The notes below the pieces were generated by a model. It saw only the letters and a list, made by a program, of their open reading frames with translations. It had not been told where the DNA came from and searched no databases. 64,000 nucleotides of DNA from Rhodoferax_B ferrireducens_A (lineage in GTDB: Bacteria; Pseudomonadota; Gammaproteobacteria; Burkholderiales; Burkholderiaceae_C), in assembly GCF_031458075.1 (NCBI RefSeq), contig NZ_JAVDXT010000004.1:434001-498000 (forward strand), written 5' to 3'. Positions 8,927 through 17,673 of this stretch are shown here, piece by piece; within the stretch, counting starts at the first letter, position 1, and each line of letters begins with the position of its first letter. The position numbers and the translations under genes were made by a program.

Positions 8927-11226
8927 CAGTCGGTCTTTCTATCTTCTTGTTCGGTACGGAGTGCGGCCGGTGGGACGGCGGGGCGGGTGGGACGCGCCGT
9001 GGGCAGGTCCAGCTCGAAGGTCTTGAGGCCGGCGACGATCAGGTCGGGCGAAATATCCATCGCCCAGGCTGCGGCGATCGAGGCCAGGATGGGCTCCAGC
9101 TGGGCTGGGCGGGTCCATCCTGCGGTCAGCAGGTCGAGGTTGACCAGCGGCACTTCGGCGCTGCCGGTGGCCAGCATGATGTAGCCCTTGTGGATTACAA
9201 CTGCTCTACCTTCTATAGCGCGATGTGCAATGGTGGCGGACAGCTGCGGGTCAATTCCATACAAAATGGCAGAGCCGTCGCAGAGCTCGGCCATGGCAGC
9301 GACGCGCGGGTCCACGGCGTTCAGCACGGCCACGCCTTCGGACAGCACCACGTCGACTTGGGTGCGCAGCACCTTGACCAGTTGGTCGTCTTCGGTGATG
9401 TCGAACTCGGCTAGCGTGTCGGCGCCGCCCAGGTCGGTCACGATGCCGACCACGCAGCGGTCGTAGGCCAGGCCGTCGCGCAGGATGCTGGCCGCGCCGT
9501 TTTCGATCACGGCGGCTTCCATCGCGCGGTTGATCAGCAGGCGGTGCGCAGGCTCCCAGTGCGCGCAATCGGTGGTTTCGACGCGCCGGGTGTCCAGGAA
9601 CAGGCCGTCGCGGCAGGCCAGGCCCACGCGCATGCCGCTCAGGTGCAGCAGCCAGGCGACCAGCCGGGCGATGGTGTGCGTGCCCTGGGTGCCGGCGACG
9701 CCGACGATGGGGATGCGGCCGGTTTCGTCTTCTTCAAACAGATGGTCGACGATGGCCCGGCCCACCGGGCGGGGCGAGCCCTCGGCCGGCTTCAGGTGCA
9801 TCAGCAGGCCCGGGCCTGCATTCACCTCGACAATCGCGCCGCCCTGCGGGCCCAGCGGTTTGGAGATGTCTTCGGCCACCACGTCGATACCGGCGATGTC
9901 CAGCCCGACGATACGTGCGGCCAGCGAGACGATGTGGTCGACCTCGGGGTGCACCAGGTCGGTACAGTCGATGGCGACATTGCCGTTGCGCTGGATCAGC
10001 ACCTGGCGGCCGGCGGCGGGCACCGAACTGGACGTCAGCCCCTGGCGCTGCAGGTCCAGCCGCACGGCTTCGTCCTTGTCGATTTCGATCAGACCCAGCG
10101 GTGCGTCTTCGTGGGTGCCGCGGCGCGGGTCGGTATTGATATGCGCATCGACCAGCTCGGCCACAGTGGATTGGCCGTTGCCCGTGACCCAGGCTACCGA
10201 GCCGCGGGCTGCGGCGACCACGCGGCCGCCGACCACCAGCAGGCGGTGTTCGTTGCCGCGTACAAAGCGTTCGACCAGCACTTCGCTGCCGTGCTGCTCG
10301 GCCACCAGATAGGCGGCTTCCACATCGGCCTGGGTGGACAGATCGAGGGCTACGCCCCGGCCGTGGTTGCCGTCCGAGGGCTTGACCACTACCGGCAGGC
10401 CGATGTCTTGGGCCGCGTCCCAGGCGGCTTGCGGGCTGTCGACCACCGCGCCTTCGGGAATCGGCACGCCGCAGGACTGCAGCAGGGTCTTGGTCAGATC
10501 CTTGTCGTGGGCAATGCCCTCGGCAATCGCGCTGGTGAATTCGGTCTCTGCGGTCCAGATGCGGCGCTGGCGTGCGCCATGGCCGAGCTGCACCAGGTTG
10601 CCGTTGTTCAGGCGGATGTGCGGAATGCCGCGGTCGGTGGCGGCCGCGACGATGCAAGCCGTGCTGGGGCCGAGGTAGCAGTCGTCGACTTCGGTGCGGA
10701 CCGCGGCCACGGCGGTTTTCACGTCGAACGGCTGGTCGTTGATGGCGGCCATCAGCAGCCGGTGGCCTTGGGCCAGGGCGGTGCGGGCCACTTGCTCGTC
10801 GCGCGCCCGGAACACCATGCGGTAGACACCACGCTGGCTGGTGCTGCGGGTCTGGCCAAAGCCGGTCGGCATGCCGGCCAGGTTCAGCAGCTCGATCACC
10901 ACGTGTTCCAGTATGTGGCCGGCCCAGGTGCCTTCGACCAGGCGCTGCAGGAAGCCGCCGCGCTCACCCACGCCGCAGTGGTGTTCGACCAAAGCGGGTA
11001 GCAGGGCGACCAACCTGTCGGTAAAGCCGGGCAGCAGGTTGGAGGGGAATTCCTCCAGCTCTCCCAAATCGAGCCAGACTTCGAGGGCAGGGCGGTAGGT
11101 CCAGATGTTGGGGCCGCGCAGGTATTTGGTGCGCAGTAGTTGGATGTCGTCCTTGGGGCTCATGTGCTTGGGGTAGGTAATGGCCGGGCTCCCCGGCTGC
11201 GGGTGGCTATTGTGCGTAGATGCCAT
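8926..11226 (-). CDS. cphA': CphA-like second cyanophycin synthetase (CphA', truncated Mur domain)
   Basis: A 766-residue paralogue of CphA, transcribed just before it. The N-terminal domain and ATP-grasp region are well kept (GLPVVVKPSDGNHGRGV, near 277-292; IVEVNAGPGLLMHLKP, near 465-480). The Mur-like half is degraded: where CphA has GTNGKTTT this protein has GTQGTHT (512-518), losing the P-loop lysine, and the chain ends soon after the region matching CphA residue 755, so the Mur C-terminal domain is missing. Cyanobacterial CphA2, which polymerises beta-Asp-Arg dipeptides with one working active site, has a similar loss; a comparable role is an inference. Start is uncertain: 11226 or the ATG at 11163 (MSPKDDIQ). 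Confidence 0.9.
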   Translation of the reverse strand: MASTHNSHPQPGSPAITYPKHMSPKDDIQLLRTKYLRGPNIWTYRPALEVWLDLGELEEFPSNLLPGFTDRLVALLPALVEHHCGVGERGGFLQRLVEGTWAGHILEHVVIELLNLAGMPTGFGQTRSTSQRGVYRMVFRARDEQVARTALAQGHRLLMAAINDQPFDVKTAVAAVRTEVDDCYLGPSTACIVAAATDRGIPHIRLNNGNLVQLGHGARQRRIWTAETEFTSAIAEGIAHDKDLTKTLLQSCGVPIPEGAVVDSPQAAWDAAQDIGLPVVVKPSDGNHGRGVALDLSTQADVEAAYLVAEQHGSEVLVERFVRGNEHRLLVVGGRVVAAARGSVAWVTGNGQSTVAELVDAHINTDPRRGTHEDAPLGLIEIDKDEAVRLDLQRQGLTSSSVPAAGRQVLIQRNGNVAIDCTDLVHPEVDHIVSLAARIVGLDIAGIDVVAEDISKPLGPQGGAIVEVNAGPGLLMHLKPAEGSPRPVGRAIVDHLFEEDETGRIPIVGVAGTQGTHTIARLVAWLLHLSGMRVGLACRDGLFLDTRRVETTDCAHWEPAHRLLINRAMEAAVIENGAASILRDGLAYDRCVVGIVTDLGGADTLAEFDITEDDQLVKVLRTQVDVVLSEGVAVLNAVDPRVAAMAELCDGSAILYGIDPQLSATIAHRAIEGRAVVIHKGYIMLATGSAEVPLVNLDLLTAGWTRPAQLEPILASIAAAWAMDISPDLIVAGLKTFELDLPTARPTRPAVPPAALRTEQEDRKTD

Positions 11227-11313
11227 ATGGTAATTAGAAACAAGGCGCTATCGGCGAGAATCTGAGCCCCGGCGAGGCGCTAGCACCAGGCAAGAGATCG
11301 CGGGAACTAAAAA

Positions 11314-13587
11314 ATGCACCAAAACCTTCCTGTTGAAATTACCAGTGGTCTGCAATCGCAGCTGCTAACCCACGAGAACGTCCAAGCCAGCCTGTCCGTT
11401 GACCTGGACGCCCAGCTGCGCTTTGTCCCTGGCCTGCTGGCCCTGACCGACCAGCGCCTGGTTTCCTTCCAGGACGGGGTCTGGCAGTCTTGGCCGCTGG
11501 CCGCCGATCTGGTGTTGCGCCACTCCGACCATGCCGGCGTCGGCACGCTGGAGTTGCACAATGCCCACACCCGGCTGGCCCGCTGGCGCTATACCCTGGT
11601 AGCCGATCCGCAGGCCTTGCGGCTGGTCAAGCTGTTTGGGCAGCGTTTGCTGTCGCAGGATACCCACCTGGACGAACCCGGCCAGTGCCCCACCTGCCAC
11701 GCCCCGCTGCCGCCCGACAGCGATGAATGCGCGGTCTGTACCCGCGAGCTCAACACCGTGCCCAGCACCTGGGTGCTGCTGCGGCTGTGGCGCTTTGCCA
11801 AGCCCTACCAGGGGCAACTGCTTACCGGTTTCCTGCTGATGCTGGCGTCCACCGCCGCCACACTGGTGCCCCCCTATCTGACGATTCCCCTGATGGACGA
11901 GGTGCTGATCCCGTTCCAGAGCGGCAAGCAGATCGACGTTGGGCAGGTGAAATGGCTGCTGGCCGGGCTGCTGGGTTCGGCGCTGCTGGCCTGGAGCTTG
12001 GGCTGGGTGCGCACCTGGCTGCTGGCGCTGGTGTCCGAGCGCATCGCCGCCGACCTGCGTACCACGGCCTTCGAGCACCTGCTGGGCCTGTCGCTCGACT
12101 ATTTCGGCGCCAAGCGCACCGGCGACCTGATCGCCCGGATTGGTTCGGAGACCGACCGCATCTCGGTCTTCTTGTCGCTGCATGCGCTGGATTTCGCCAC
12201 CGACGTGCTGATGCTGCTGATGACCTCGACCATCCTGTTTTCCATCAACCCCTGGCTGGCGCTGGTGACCCTGCTGCCGCTGCCCTTCATCGCCTGGATG
12301 ATCCACGCGGTGCGCGACCGCCTGCGCACCGGCTTCGAGAAGATCGACCGGGTCTGGGGCGAGGTCACCAACGTGCTGGCCGACACCATCCCCGGCATCC
12401 GCGTGGTCAAGGCTTTTGCCCAGGAGCGCCGCGAGGCCGACCGTTTTCATGCCGCCAACCAGGCCAATCTGGCGGTCAACGACCGGTTGAACAAGACCTG
12501 GAGCCTGTTCACTCCCACCGTGTCCTTGCTGACCGACATCGGCCTGCTGGTGGTCTGGGCATTTGGCATCTGGCAGGTCAGCAAGGGCCAGATCACCGTG
12601 GGTGTGCTGATTGCGTTCCTGGCCTACATCGGCCGCTTTTACACCCGGCTGGACTCGATGAGCCGCATCGTCTCGGTGACGCAAAAGGCCGCTGCCGGGG
12701 CCAAGCGGATTTTTGACATCCTGGACCACGTCTCCAACGTGCCTGAGCCGACCCAGCCAGTGCCCGTCAGCAAGGTGGAGCGCGGCATGCGCGGGCAAAT
12801 CGAGATGAAGCGCATCGGTTTCCGCTACGGCAACCGCGCGGTGATCCGCGACCTGGACCTGGTGATACGTCCCGGCGAGATGATCGGCCTGGTCGGCCAC
12901 AGCGGCTCGGGCAAGAGCACGCTGGTCAATCTGATCTGCCGCTTCTACGACGTAACCGACGGCTCGATCCAGGTCGACGGCACCGACATCCGCCGCTACG
13001 CCGTGGCCGACTACCGGCGCAACATCGGCCTGGTGCTGCAGGAGCCGTTTTTGTTCTTCGGCACGATTGCCGAGAACATCGCCTACGGCAAACCCGACGC
13101 CACACGCCGCGAAATCGTGGCCGCGGCCCGTGCCGCCCACGCGCACGAGTTCATCCTGCGGCTGCCGCAGGGTTACGACTCGCTGGTCGGCGAGCGCGGC
13201 CAGGGCTTGTCGGGTGGCGAGCGCCAGCGCATCTCGATTGCCCGGGCATTGCTGATCGACCCACGCATCCTGATCCTGGACGAAGCCACCTCCTCGGTGG
13301 ACACCGAAACCGAAAACGAAATCCAGAAGGCGCTGGACAACCTGGTGCAAGGCCGCACCACCATCGCCATCGCCCACCGCCTGTCCACCCTGCGCAAGGC
13401 CGACCGCCTGGTGGTCATGGACCGCGGCCGGGTGGTCGAGGTCGGCCCGCACGACGAGCTGATGGCCCGCGAAGGCGCGTACTGGCGGCTCTACCAGGCG
13501 CAGCTGCGCCGTACCGAGAGCGAGGACGAAGGCCTGAGCCTGTCCCGTTCTGTTGAGCACTCAGCCCACCCTGCTGGAAACCCATGA
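11314..13587 (+). CDS. Cyanophycin-associated ABC exporter with N-terminal zinc ribbon
   Basis: A 757-residue fused exporter-type ABC protein (one transmembrane domain plus one ATPase, so a homodimer is expected). Residues 1-115 form a non-membrane domain resembling a PH-like fold (RFVPGLLALTDQRLVSF); CPTC at 125-128 and CAVC at 139-142 form a CxxC-x10-CxxC zinc ribbon; membrane helices span about 165-460. In the ATPase domain Walker A GHSGSGKST starts at 528, the signature LSGGERQR at 632, and ILILDEATSSVD follows. Such transporters are catalogued as cyanophycin-metabolism-associated because they sit beside cphA; the substrate is unknown. It is divergent from cphA' with 87 bases between, and overlaps the DUF1854 gene by four bases. 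Confidence 0.93.
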   Translation: MHQNLPVEITSGLQSQLLTHENVQASLSVDLDAQLRFVPGLLALTDQRLVSFQDGVWQSWPLAADLVLRHSDHAGVGTLELHNAHTRLARWRYTLVADPQALRLVKLFGQRLLSQDTHLDEPGQCPTCHAPLPPDSDECAVCTRELNTVPSTWVLLRLWRFAKPYQGQLLTGFLLMLASTAATLVPPYLTIPLMDEVLIPFQSGKQIDVGQVKWLLAGLLGSALLAWSLGWVRTWLLALVSERIAADLRTTAFEHLLGLSLDYFGAKRTGDLIARIGSETDRISVFLSLHALDFATDVLMLLMTSTILFSINPWLALVTLLPLPFIAWMIHAVRDRLRTGFEKIDRVWGEVTNVLADTIPGIRVVKAFAQERREADRFHAANQANLAVNDRLNKTWSLFTPTVSLLTDIGLLVVWAFGIWQVSKGQITVGVLIAFLAYIGRFYTRLDSMSRIVSVTQKAAAGAKRIFDILDHVSNVPEPTQPVPVSKVERGMRGQIEMKRIGFRYGNRAVIRDLDLVIRPGEMIGLVGHSGSGKSTLVNLICRFYDVTDGSIQVDGTDIRRYAVADYRRNIGLVLQEPFLFFGTIAENIAYGKPDATRREIVAAARAAHAHEFILRLPQGYDSLVGERGQGLSGGERQRISIARALLIDPRILILDEATSSVDTETENEIQKALDNLVQGRTTIAIAHRLSTLRKADRLVVMDRGRVVEVGPHDELMAREGAYWRLYQAQLRRTESEDEGLSLSRSVEHSAHPAGNP

Positions 13588-14060
13588 TGAAAAACAACCC
13601 TGATTTCCAGCTGGAGCGCGACGCCTTTGGCCGGCTGGTGCTGGTTTTTGCCACCGGCGAACGGCACGAAGGCGTGGTGCCGGTGCGGGCCTTTCCGATT
13701 GCTGCGCCCGATGAAGGCGTGTCGCTGGTCGGCACCGAAGGCCATGAGCTGGTGTGGATAGAACAGCTGAGCGCCATGCCCCCGGCGCTGCGCGGTTTGC
13801 TGGAGGAGGAGCTGGCAATCCGCGAGTTCGTGCCCGAAATCCGGCGCCTGAAAGCGGTTTCAACCTTTTCCACCCCCAGTGTCTGGACGGTGGAGACCGA
13901 CCGCGGCGACACCGAATTCGTGCTCAAGACCGAGGAAGACATCCGCCGCCTGGACCGTACCGGCTTGCTGATTGCTGGCGGCGCGGGTGTGCAGTTCCGG
14001 GTGCAGGACATGACGGCGCTGGACCGGGCGTCCCGGCGCCTGCTGGAGCGCTTCCTGTAA
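13584..14060 (+). CDS. Cyanophycin-associated DUF1854 protein
   Basis: A 158-residue soluble protein of the DUF1854 family, which is found next to the ABC exporter in cyanophycin loci. Visible: DAFGRLVLVFATGERHEGVV near the N-terminus, ELVWIEQLSAMPP, then a helical REFVPEIRRLKAV and a TVETDRGDTEFVLKTEEDIR region that looks like a strand-rich end. No catalytic motif is recognisable. The start ATG overlaps the exporter's TGA (ATGA), so the two are likely translated together and may work as a complex; a second in-frame ATG lies one codon downstream. Function unknown. Confidence 0.88.
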   Translation: MMKNNPDFQLERDAFGRLVLVFATGERHEGVVPVRAFPIAAPDEGVSLVGTEGHELVWIEQLSAMPPALRGLLEEELAIREFVPEIRRLKAVSTFSTPSVWTVETDRGDTEFVLKTEEDIRRLDRTGLLIAGGAGVQFRVQDMTALDRASRRLLERFL

Positions 14061-14199
14061 AGCGCGCCGACTTCTCGCTGCGAAGGTAAAGTTTTTTAAA
14101 CTATTTTCGAAATAGCCCTAAATAACCCTGCATTTCTGCCGTTAACCAGTTACGTGGTCTAAAAAATCGAGTTTTAGGCCGGCTAACCAGGTGAACTCC

Positions 14200-14886
14200 A
14201 TGCAATTACCTTCTGTCGAGCGCAACGTGAACTGGCCGCTATCGGCTGCCGGTTCGCAGTCTGGCGGCAGTGCGGCTGCAGCCAAAGCTGAAACTTCCGC
14301 CATCCAAGAGGCGACAGCCAAGGTCGAGGCGGTGAGCAAGCCTGAGCCTTCGGTCAAGCTGGATATATCTACCGCCGTCAAGGAAATTGTGGAGTTGGAA
14401 GTGGCGGCACGGGCCCGTGCGCAGGCGCGGGTGGCGAATCCCCAAGACGATGCGAACGGCTTGGAAGCCGTGGGCCGCATCGATTCCACCGGTACTACCA
14501 GCGCCTTGCAGTCGGTCAACGCCGCCGAAGAAAGCAAAAATACCGGCAATTCCTTGCAGAACGAATCGCCCGAAACCGCGGCCAAAGCCGCCAAATTGCT
14601 GGCGGCCGGCAAGGAGCCCGGCCCGAACCAGCCCACAGCGGTAGACGACGAGCCCTCCACCGACTGGACTACGGCACCCAAAGCGGCCGAGAAAAAGCCC
14701 GAAAACCCGCCGCCCGAGCCCATCTCCAAGAAGCTGCTCGACTTCTTGCAGGCCTTGTGGCGCGCCGGCGGCAATGCGGTGGACGTGGCCCAGGAGGCCA
14801 ACAAAACCCTCAATCCCGACAAGCTGGCCGAAGGCCCGCTGACCTACGAAGACCCGTCGGCGGTCAAGAAGACCAGCGGCGTCTGA
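14200..14886 (+). CDS. Uncharacterised Ala/Lys/Glu-rich protein
   Basis: A 228-residue protein that I do not recognise. Most of it is low-complexity and probably disordered, rich in Ala, Lys, Glu, Pro and Thr; a charged helix (VKEIVELEVAARARAQARVA) lies around residues 55-80, and the C-terminal 70 residues (PISKKLLDFLQALWRAGGN) look like a short ordered helix. There is no signal peptide or membrane segment. An AGGTGA ribosome site precedes the ATG at 14200, so the GTG nine bases upstream, which is part of that site, is unlikely to be the start. Antisense frames are also open here, but the residue composition of the plus frame is more protein-like. Confidence 0.6.
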   Translation: MQLPSVERNVNWPLSAAGSQSGGSAAAAKAETSAIQEATAKVEAVSKPEPSVKLDISTAVKEIVELEVAARARAQARVANPQDDANGLEAVGRIDSTGTTSALQSVNAAEESKNTGNSLQNESPETAAKAAKLLAAGKEPGPNQPTAVDDEPSTDWTTAPKAAEKKPENPPPEPISKKLLDFLQALWRAGGNAVDVAQEANKTLNPDKLAEGPLTYEDPSAVKKTSGV

Positions 14887-14937
14887 CACGCCCCTGCTGT
14901 CTGTTGCCGCTTGCCAGGTCTGGCAAGGGCTCTCCTC

Positions 14938-16713
14938 TTATTCCTTGGTTTCCTTGATCTGGTAGCGCACGGCTGCGTTTGCGGCTTGCGGCTCCAGCGT
15001 CCAGCGGGTCCGGTGCAAGGCGGCCACGTTAGGTCGGTGTGCTATGGAGATGATAGCGCCCTGCGCTTGCTGTACCTGCGCCAGCAGCTTCTGGTAGATG
15101 GAGTTTTCGGCCGGCGCATCGAGTGCGCTGGTGGCTTCGTCGGCAAAAATCCAGCGCGGCTTTTTCAGCAGAACACGGGCAATCGCCAGCCGCTGCTGCT
15201 CGCCACCCGACAGTTTCTGGCCCCAGGCCGCCTCCTGGTCCAGCTGGTTGCACAGATGCGGCAATAGTGCGTCGGTCAGCGCCTGGCACAAGGCCTCGTC
15301 GCTGTAGCCGCTGGCAGCGGTGGGGTAGGCCAGTGCGCTGCGCAGCGTGCCATCGGGGAAATAGGGCCGTTGCGGGATGAACATCGCATCCGCCGGCAGT
15401 GCCACTTTGCCGCTGGAGAACGGCCAGATCGCGGCAAACGCCCGGAACAGTGTGGATTTTCCGCTGCCCGAGGGGCCGCTGAGCAGCACGCTGTCGCCCG
15501 GTGCGGCATGCAGGTTCAGGCCGGACAGCAGCACCGTACCGTCGGGCAGGCGCAGCTGCAGGTCTTGCGCTTCCAAAGGTGCATTTGCCCCTGTATTGAT
15601 AGCTACTTGCGCAGACTGTACCTGCGTCAGAGCCTGAATTTGTTCTTCAAATGAAGTCAAGCGGTCGGTGGTGGCGCGCCAGGTCGCCAGGCTGCTGTAG
15701 TTGTCGACAAACCAGCTCAGCGAGTCCTGCACCCGGCCAAAAGCCGAGGAAATCTGCATCAGCGTGCCGAGCTGGATGGCGCCGCTGAAAAACCGTGGCG
15801 CGGCCACGATGAAGGGGAACACCACCGCCGCCTGGCCGAAGAAGCTGTTGAACCAGATCAGATTCTTTTGCGCCTTCAGCAGCTTCAGGTAGTTGGCCAG
15901 CACGGCGGCAAAGCGCGTGTCCAGGTGCGTGCGTTCCACCTTTTCGCCGTGGTCCAGTGCAATCGATTCGCTGTATTCGCGCACCCGCACCATGTGGTGG
16001 CGGAAGTCGGCTTCGACCCGCTGCTGCTGGAAGTTCAGCTTGATCTGCGGCCGGCCGATGTAGAAGGTGATGATGCTGCCAGCCAGGCAGTACAGCAAAG
16101 CCATCCAGACCATGAAGCCGGGCACGAAGTATTCGCTGCCGCCCAGGTGGAACGAGAAGTCGCCCGACAGACTCCACAGAATGCCGACAAAGCTGACCAG
16201 GGTCACCAGCGCGTTCAGCACGCCCATGCACAGGCCAATGGTCAGGCTGGTGAACTGGTTCAGGTCTTCCTGGATACGCTGGTCGGGGTTGTCTGGCCCG
16301 GCGTCGGGATCGGACTTGGCGAAGCGCGCCAGCTCCATCTTGTAGAACGCCTGGTTCGACAGCCAGCGGCCCAGGTAATGCTCGGTCATCCAGGCGCGCC
16401 AGCGCATTTCCAGCAGCTGGGTGATGTAGAACTTGTAGACCGCCAGGATGATCAGCGCGAAGGCGATATAGGTAAAGCGCCCCAGCTGCTGCCAGAACAC
16501 CGCCTGGTTCTTGTTCTGCAGCGCGTCGTAGAACACCTGGTTCCATTGGTTCAGCAGCACCAGCAGGTACACGCCGAGCAGGTTCAGCGCCACGATGGCG
16601 GCGAGCATGGCCCGGGCATTCCATTTTTCTTCCGACTTGAAGTACGGGATCGACAGCTGCCAGACCTTGGCGGTCTGGTCTTGGAGGACGGCGAAGCGCG
16701 ATGCAATGCTCAT
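14938..16713 (-). CDS. YddA/SbmA-like ABC transporter, fused permease and ATPase
   Basis: A 591-residue protein of the ABC transporter D (YddA/BacA-SbmA/ABCD) type. The N-terminal half has about six membrane helices and the family signatures LLNQWNQVFYDALQNKN and MRWRAWMTEHYLGRWL near residues 50-130, with NPDQRIQEDLNQF around 160. The ATPase half carries Walker A GPSGSGKST near 411-419, LSGGEQQR near 501-508 and FADEATSALD. Substrates of bacterial YddA-like proteins are mostly unknown (SbmA imports peptides; ABCD proteins carry acyl-CoAs). A copy of the dispersed repeat lies in the gene and encodes part of the linker before the ATPase. 55 bases separate it from the upstream nucleotidase gene. 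Confidence 0.9.
   Translation of the reverse strand: MSIASRFAVLQDQTAKVWQLSIPYFKSEEKWNARAMLAAIVALNLLGVYLLVLLNQWNQVFYDALQNKNQAVFWQQLGRFTYIAFALIILAVYKFYITQLLEMRWRAWMTEHYLGRWLSNQAFYKMELARFAKSDPDAGPDNPDQRIQEDLNQFTSLTIGLCMGVLNALVTLVSFVGILWSLSGDFSFHLGGSEYFVPGFMVWMALLYCLAGSIITFYIGRPQIKLNFQQQRVEADFRHHMVRVREYSESIALDHGEKVERTHLDTRFAAVLANYLKLLKAQKNLIWFNSFFGQAAVVFPFIVAAPRFFSGAIQLGTLMQISSAFGRVQDSLSWFVDNYSSLATWRATTDRLTSFEEQIQALTQVQSAQVAINTGANAPLEAQDLQLRLPDGTVLLSGLNLHAAPGDSVLLSGPSGSGKSTLFRAFAAIWPFSSGKVALPADAMFIPQRPYFPDGTLRSALAYPTAASGYSDEALCQALTDALLPHLCNQLDQEAAWGQKLSGGEQQRLAIARVLLKKPRWIFADEATSALDAPAENSIYQKLLAQVQQAQGAIISIAHRPNVAALHRTRWTLEPQAANAAVRYQIKETKE
15595..15634 (-). repeat. Dispersed palindromic repeat, copy 2 (inside the YddA-like gene)
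   Basis: On the minus strand it reads GCTCTGACGCAGGTACAG, then TCTGCGCAAGTAGCTATCAA. It encodes the stretch ALTQVQSAQVAINTG in the linker between the membrane and ATPase domains, and the reading frame is kept. Confidence 0.75.
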
Positions 16714-16768
16714 GGAATTTTTCTGTGGGGTGGTGTCGGGGCCAAGCGATGGAGCACCGCCGCGCGAT

Positions 16769-17671
16769 TTAGTTCGCGGGATTGGAGACGCCGCTGCTCA
16801 CATGGCCGGCCGGCACATGCTGGGCGGCGGAATTCACGTGGCCGGTCTGGTCGTCGAAGAAGAAGTCGGGTTCGAACTCGCGCAGGAATTCGCCCTTGGG
16901 CAGGCCGCCGAGGAACATGGCCTCGTCCACCTCGATGTGCCAGTCCATCAGGGTCAGGATCGCGCGCTCGTGCGCCGGCGCGCTGCGGGCCGTCACCAGG
17001 GCGGTGCGTATGCGCATATGCGGCGTGCTGGCTTTCTGCAGCCGGTGCAGCGCGGCCAGCAGCGGCTTGAACGGGCCGTCGGGCAGGGGCACGGTGGCTT
17101 TCTCGATCTCGTGCTGCTGGAAGGCTGGTAGGCCGTCGCGCTGGTAGATCTGCTCGGCCTCGTCGCTGAACAGCACGGCGTCCCCGTCGAAGGCGATACG
17201 CACTTCGTTCGGGTAGTTGCTGCCGGCCTGGGTCGATTCGGTCAGCACCCGGGCTGCGGGGAAGCCCAGCGCCAGCGCGTCGCGCACGTCTTTCTCGTTG
17301 GCCGACAAAAACAGATGCGCGCCCAGCGCACGCAGATAGCCGAAGGGTGCGCGACCCTGGGTGAACACGCCGCGCTCCAGCTGCAGGTTATTGGCCTTGC
17401 CGGATCGGAAGATGCGCATGCCGCTGACCGGGTCGTTGCGCGACAGCATCACCACCTCGACCCGCTTCACGCCGTCGTCGTTGAAGGCCAGCAGCTTCTG
17501 CACCAGCGAGAACGCCACGCCCGGCTTGGCCGGCACGTCCAGCCGTTCGAACTGCAGCCGCATATAGGCCTTGTCGTCGCCCGCGTCGAACAAGCGGTTT
17601 TCTTCTTCGAGGTTGAACAGGGCGCGTGAGGAGATCGCCACCACCAGTTTGTCGTCGAGAGTCAGGGCCAT
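16769..17671 (-). CDS. 5'-nucleotidase (cytosolic cN-I family)
   Basis: A 300-residue cytoplasmic protein of the 5'-nucleotidase family related to eukaryotic NT5C1, which dephosphorylates nucleoside monophosphates. Signatures: LVVAISSRALFNLEEENRLF at the N-terminus, VEVVMLSRNDPVSGMRIF near 75, VRIAFDGDAVLFSDEAEQIY near 155 (the acidic catalytic block), and LMDWHIEVDEAMFLGGLPKG followed by FFFDDQ near 270. It starts two bases after the gspF stop, so it probably lies on the same transcript as the secretion genes, though no functional link is evident. Confidence 0.88.
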   Translation of the reverse strand: MALTLDDKLVVAISSRALFNLEEENRLFDAGDDKAYMRLQFERLDVPAKPGVAFSLVQKLLAFNDDGVKRVEVVMLSRNDPVSGMRIFRSGKANNLQLERGVFTQGRAPFGYLRALGAHLFLSANEKDVRDALALGFPAARVLTESTQAGSNYPNEVRIAFDGDAVLFSDEAEQIYQRDGLPAFQQHEIEKATVPLPDGPFKPLLAALHRLQKASTPHMRIRTALVTARSAPAHERAILTLMDWHIEVDEAMFLGGLPKGEFLREFEPDFFFDDQTGHVNSAAQHVPAGHVSSGVSNPAN

Positions 17672-17673
17672 GG

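Noticed and set aside
11365..13560. A 731-codon open frame antisense to the ABC exporter
   Set aside because: No recognisable motifs, extreme His/Gln/Asp composition; the sense exporter frame is certain.
14142..14889. Minus-strand open frames opposite the uncharacterised gene at 14200
   Set aside because: Gly/Arg- or Ser-rich composition typical of antisense of Ala/Lys-rich coding; no ribosome site.
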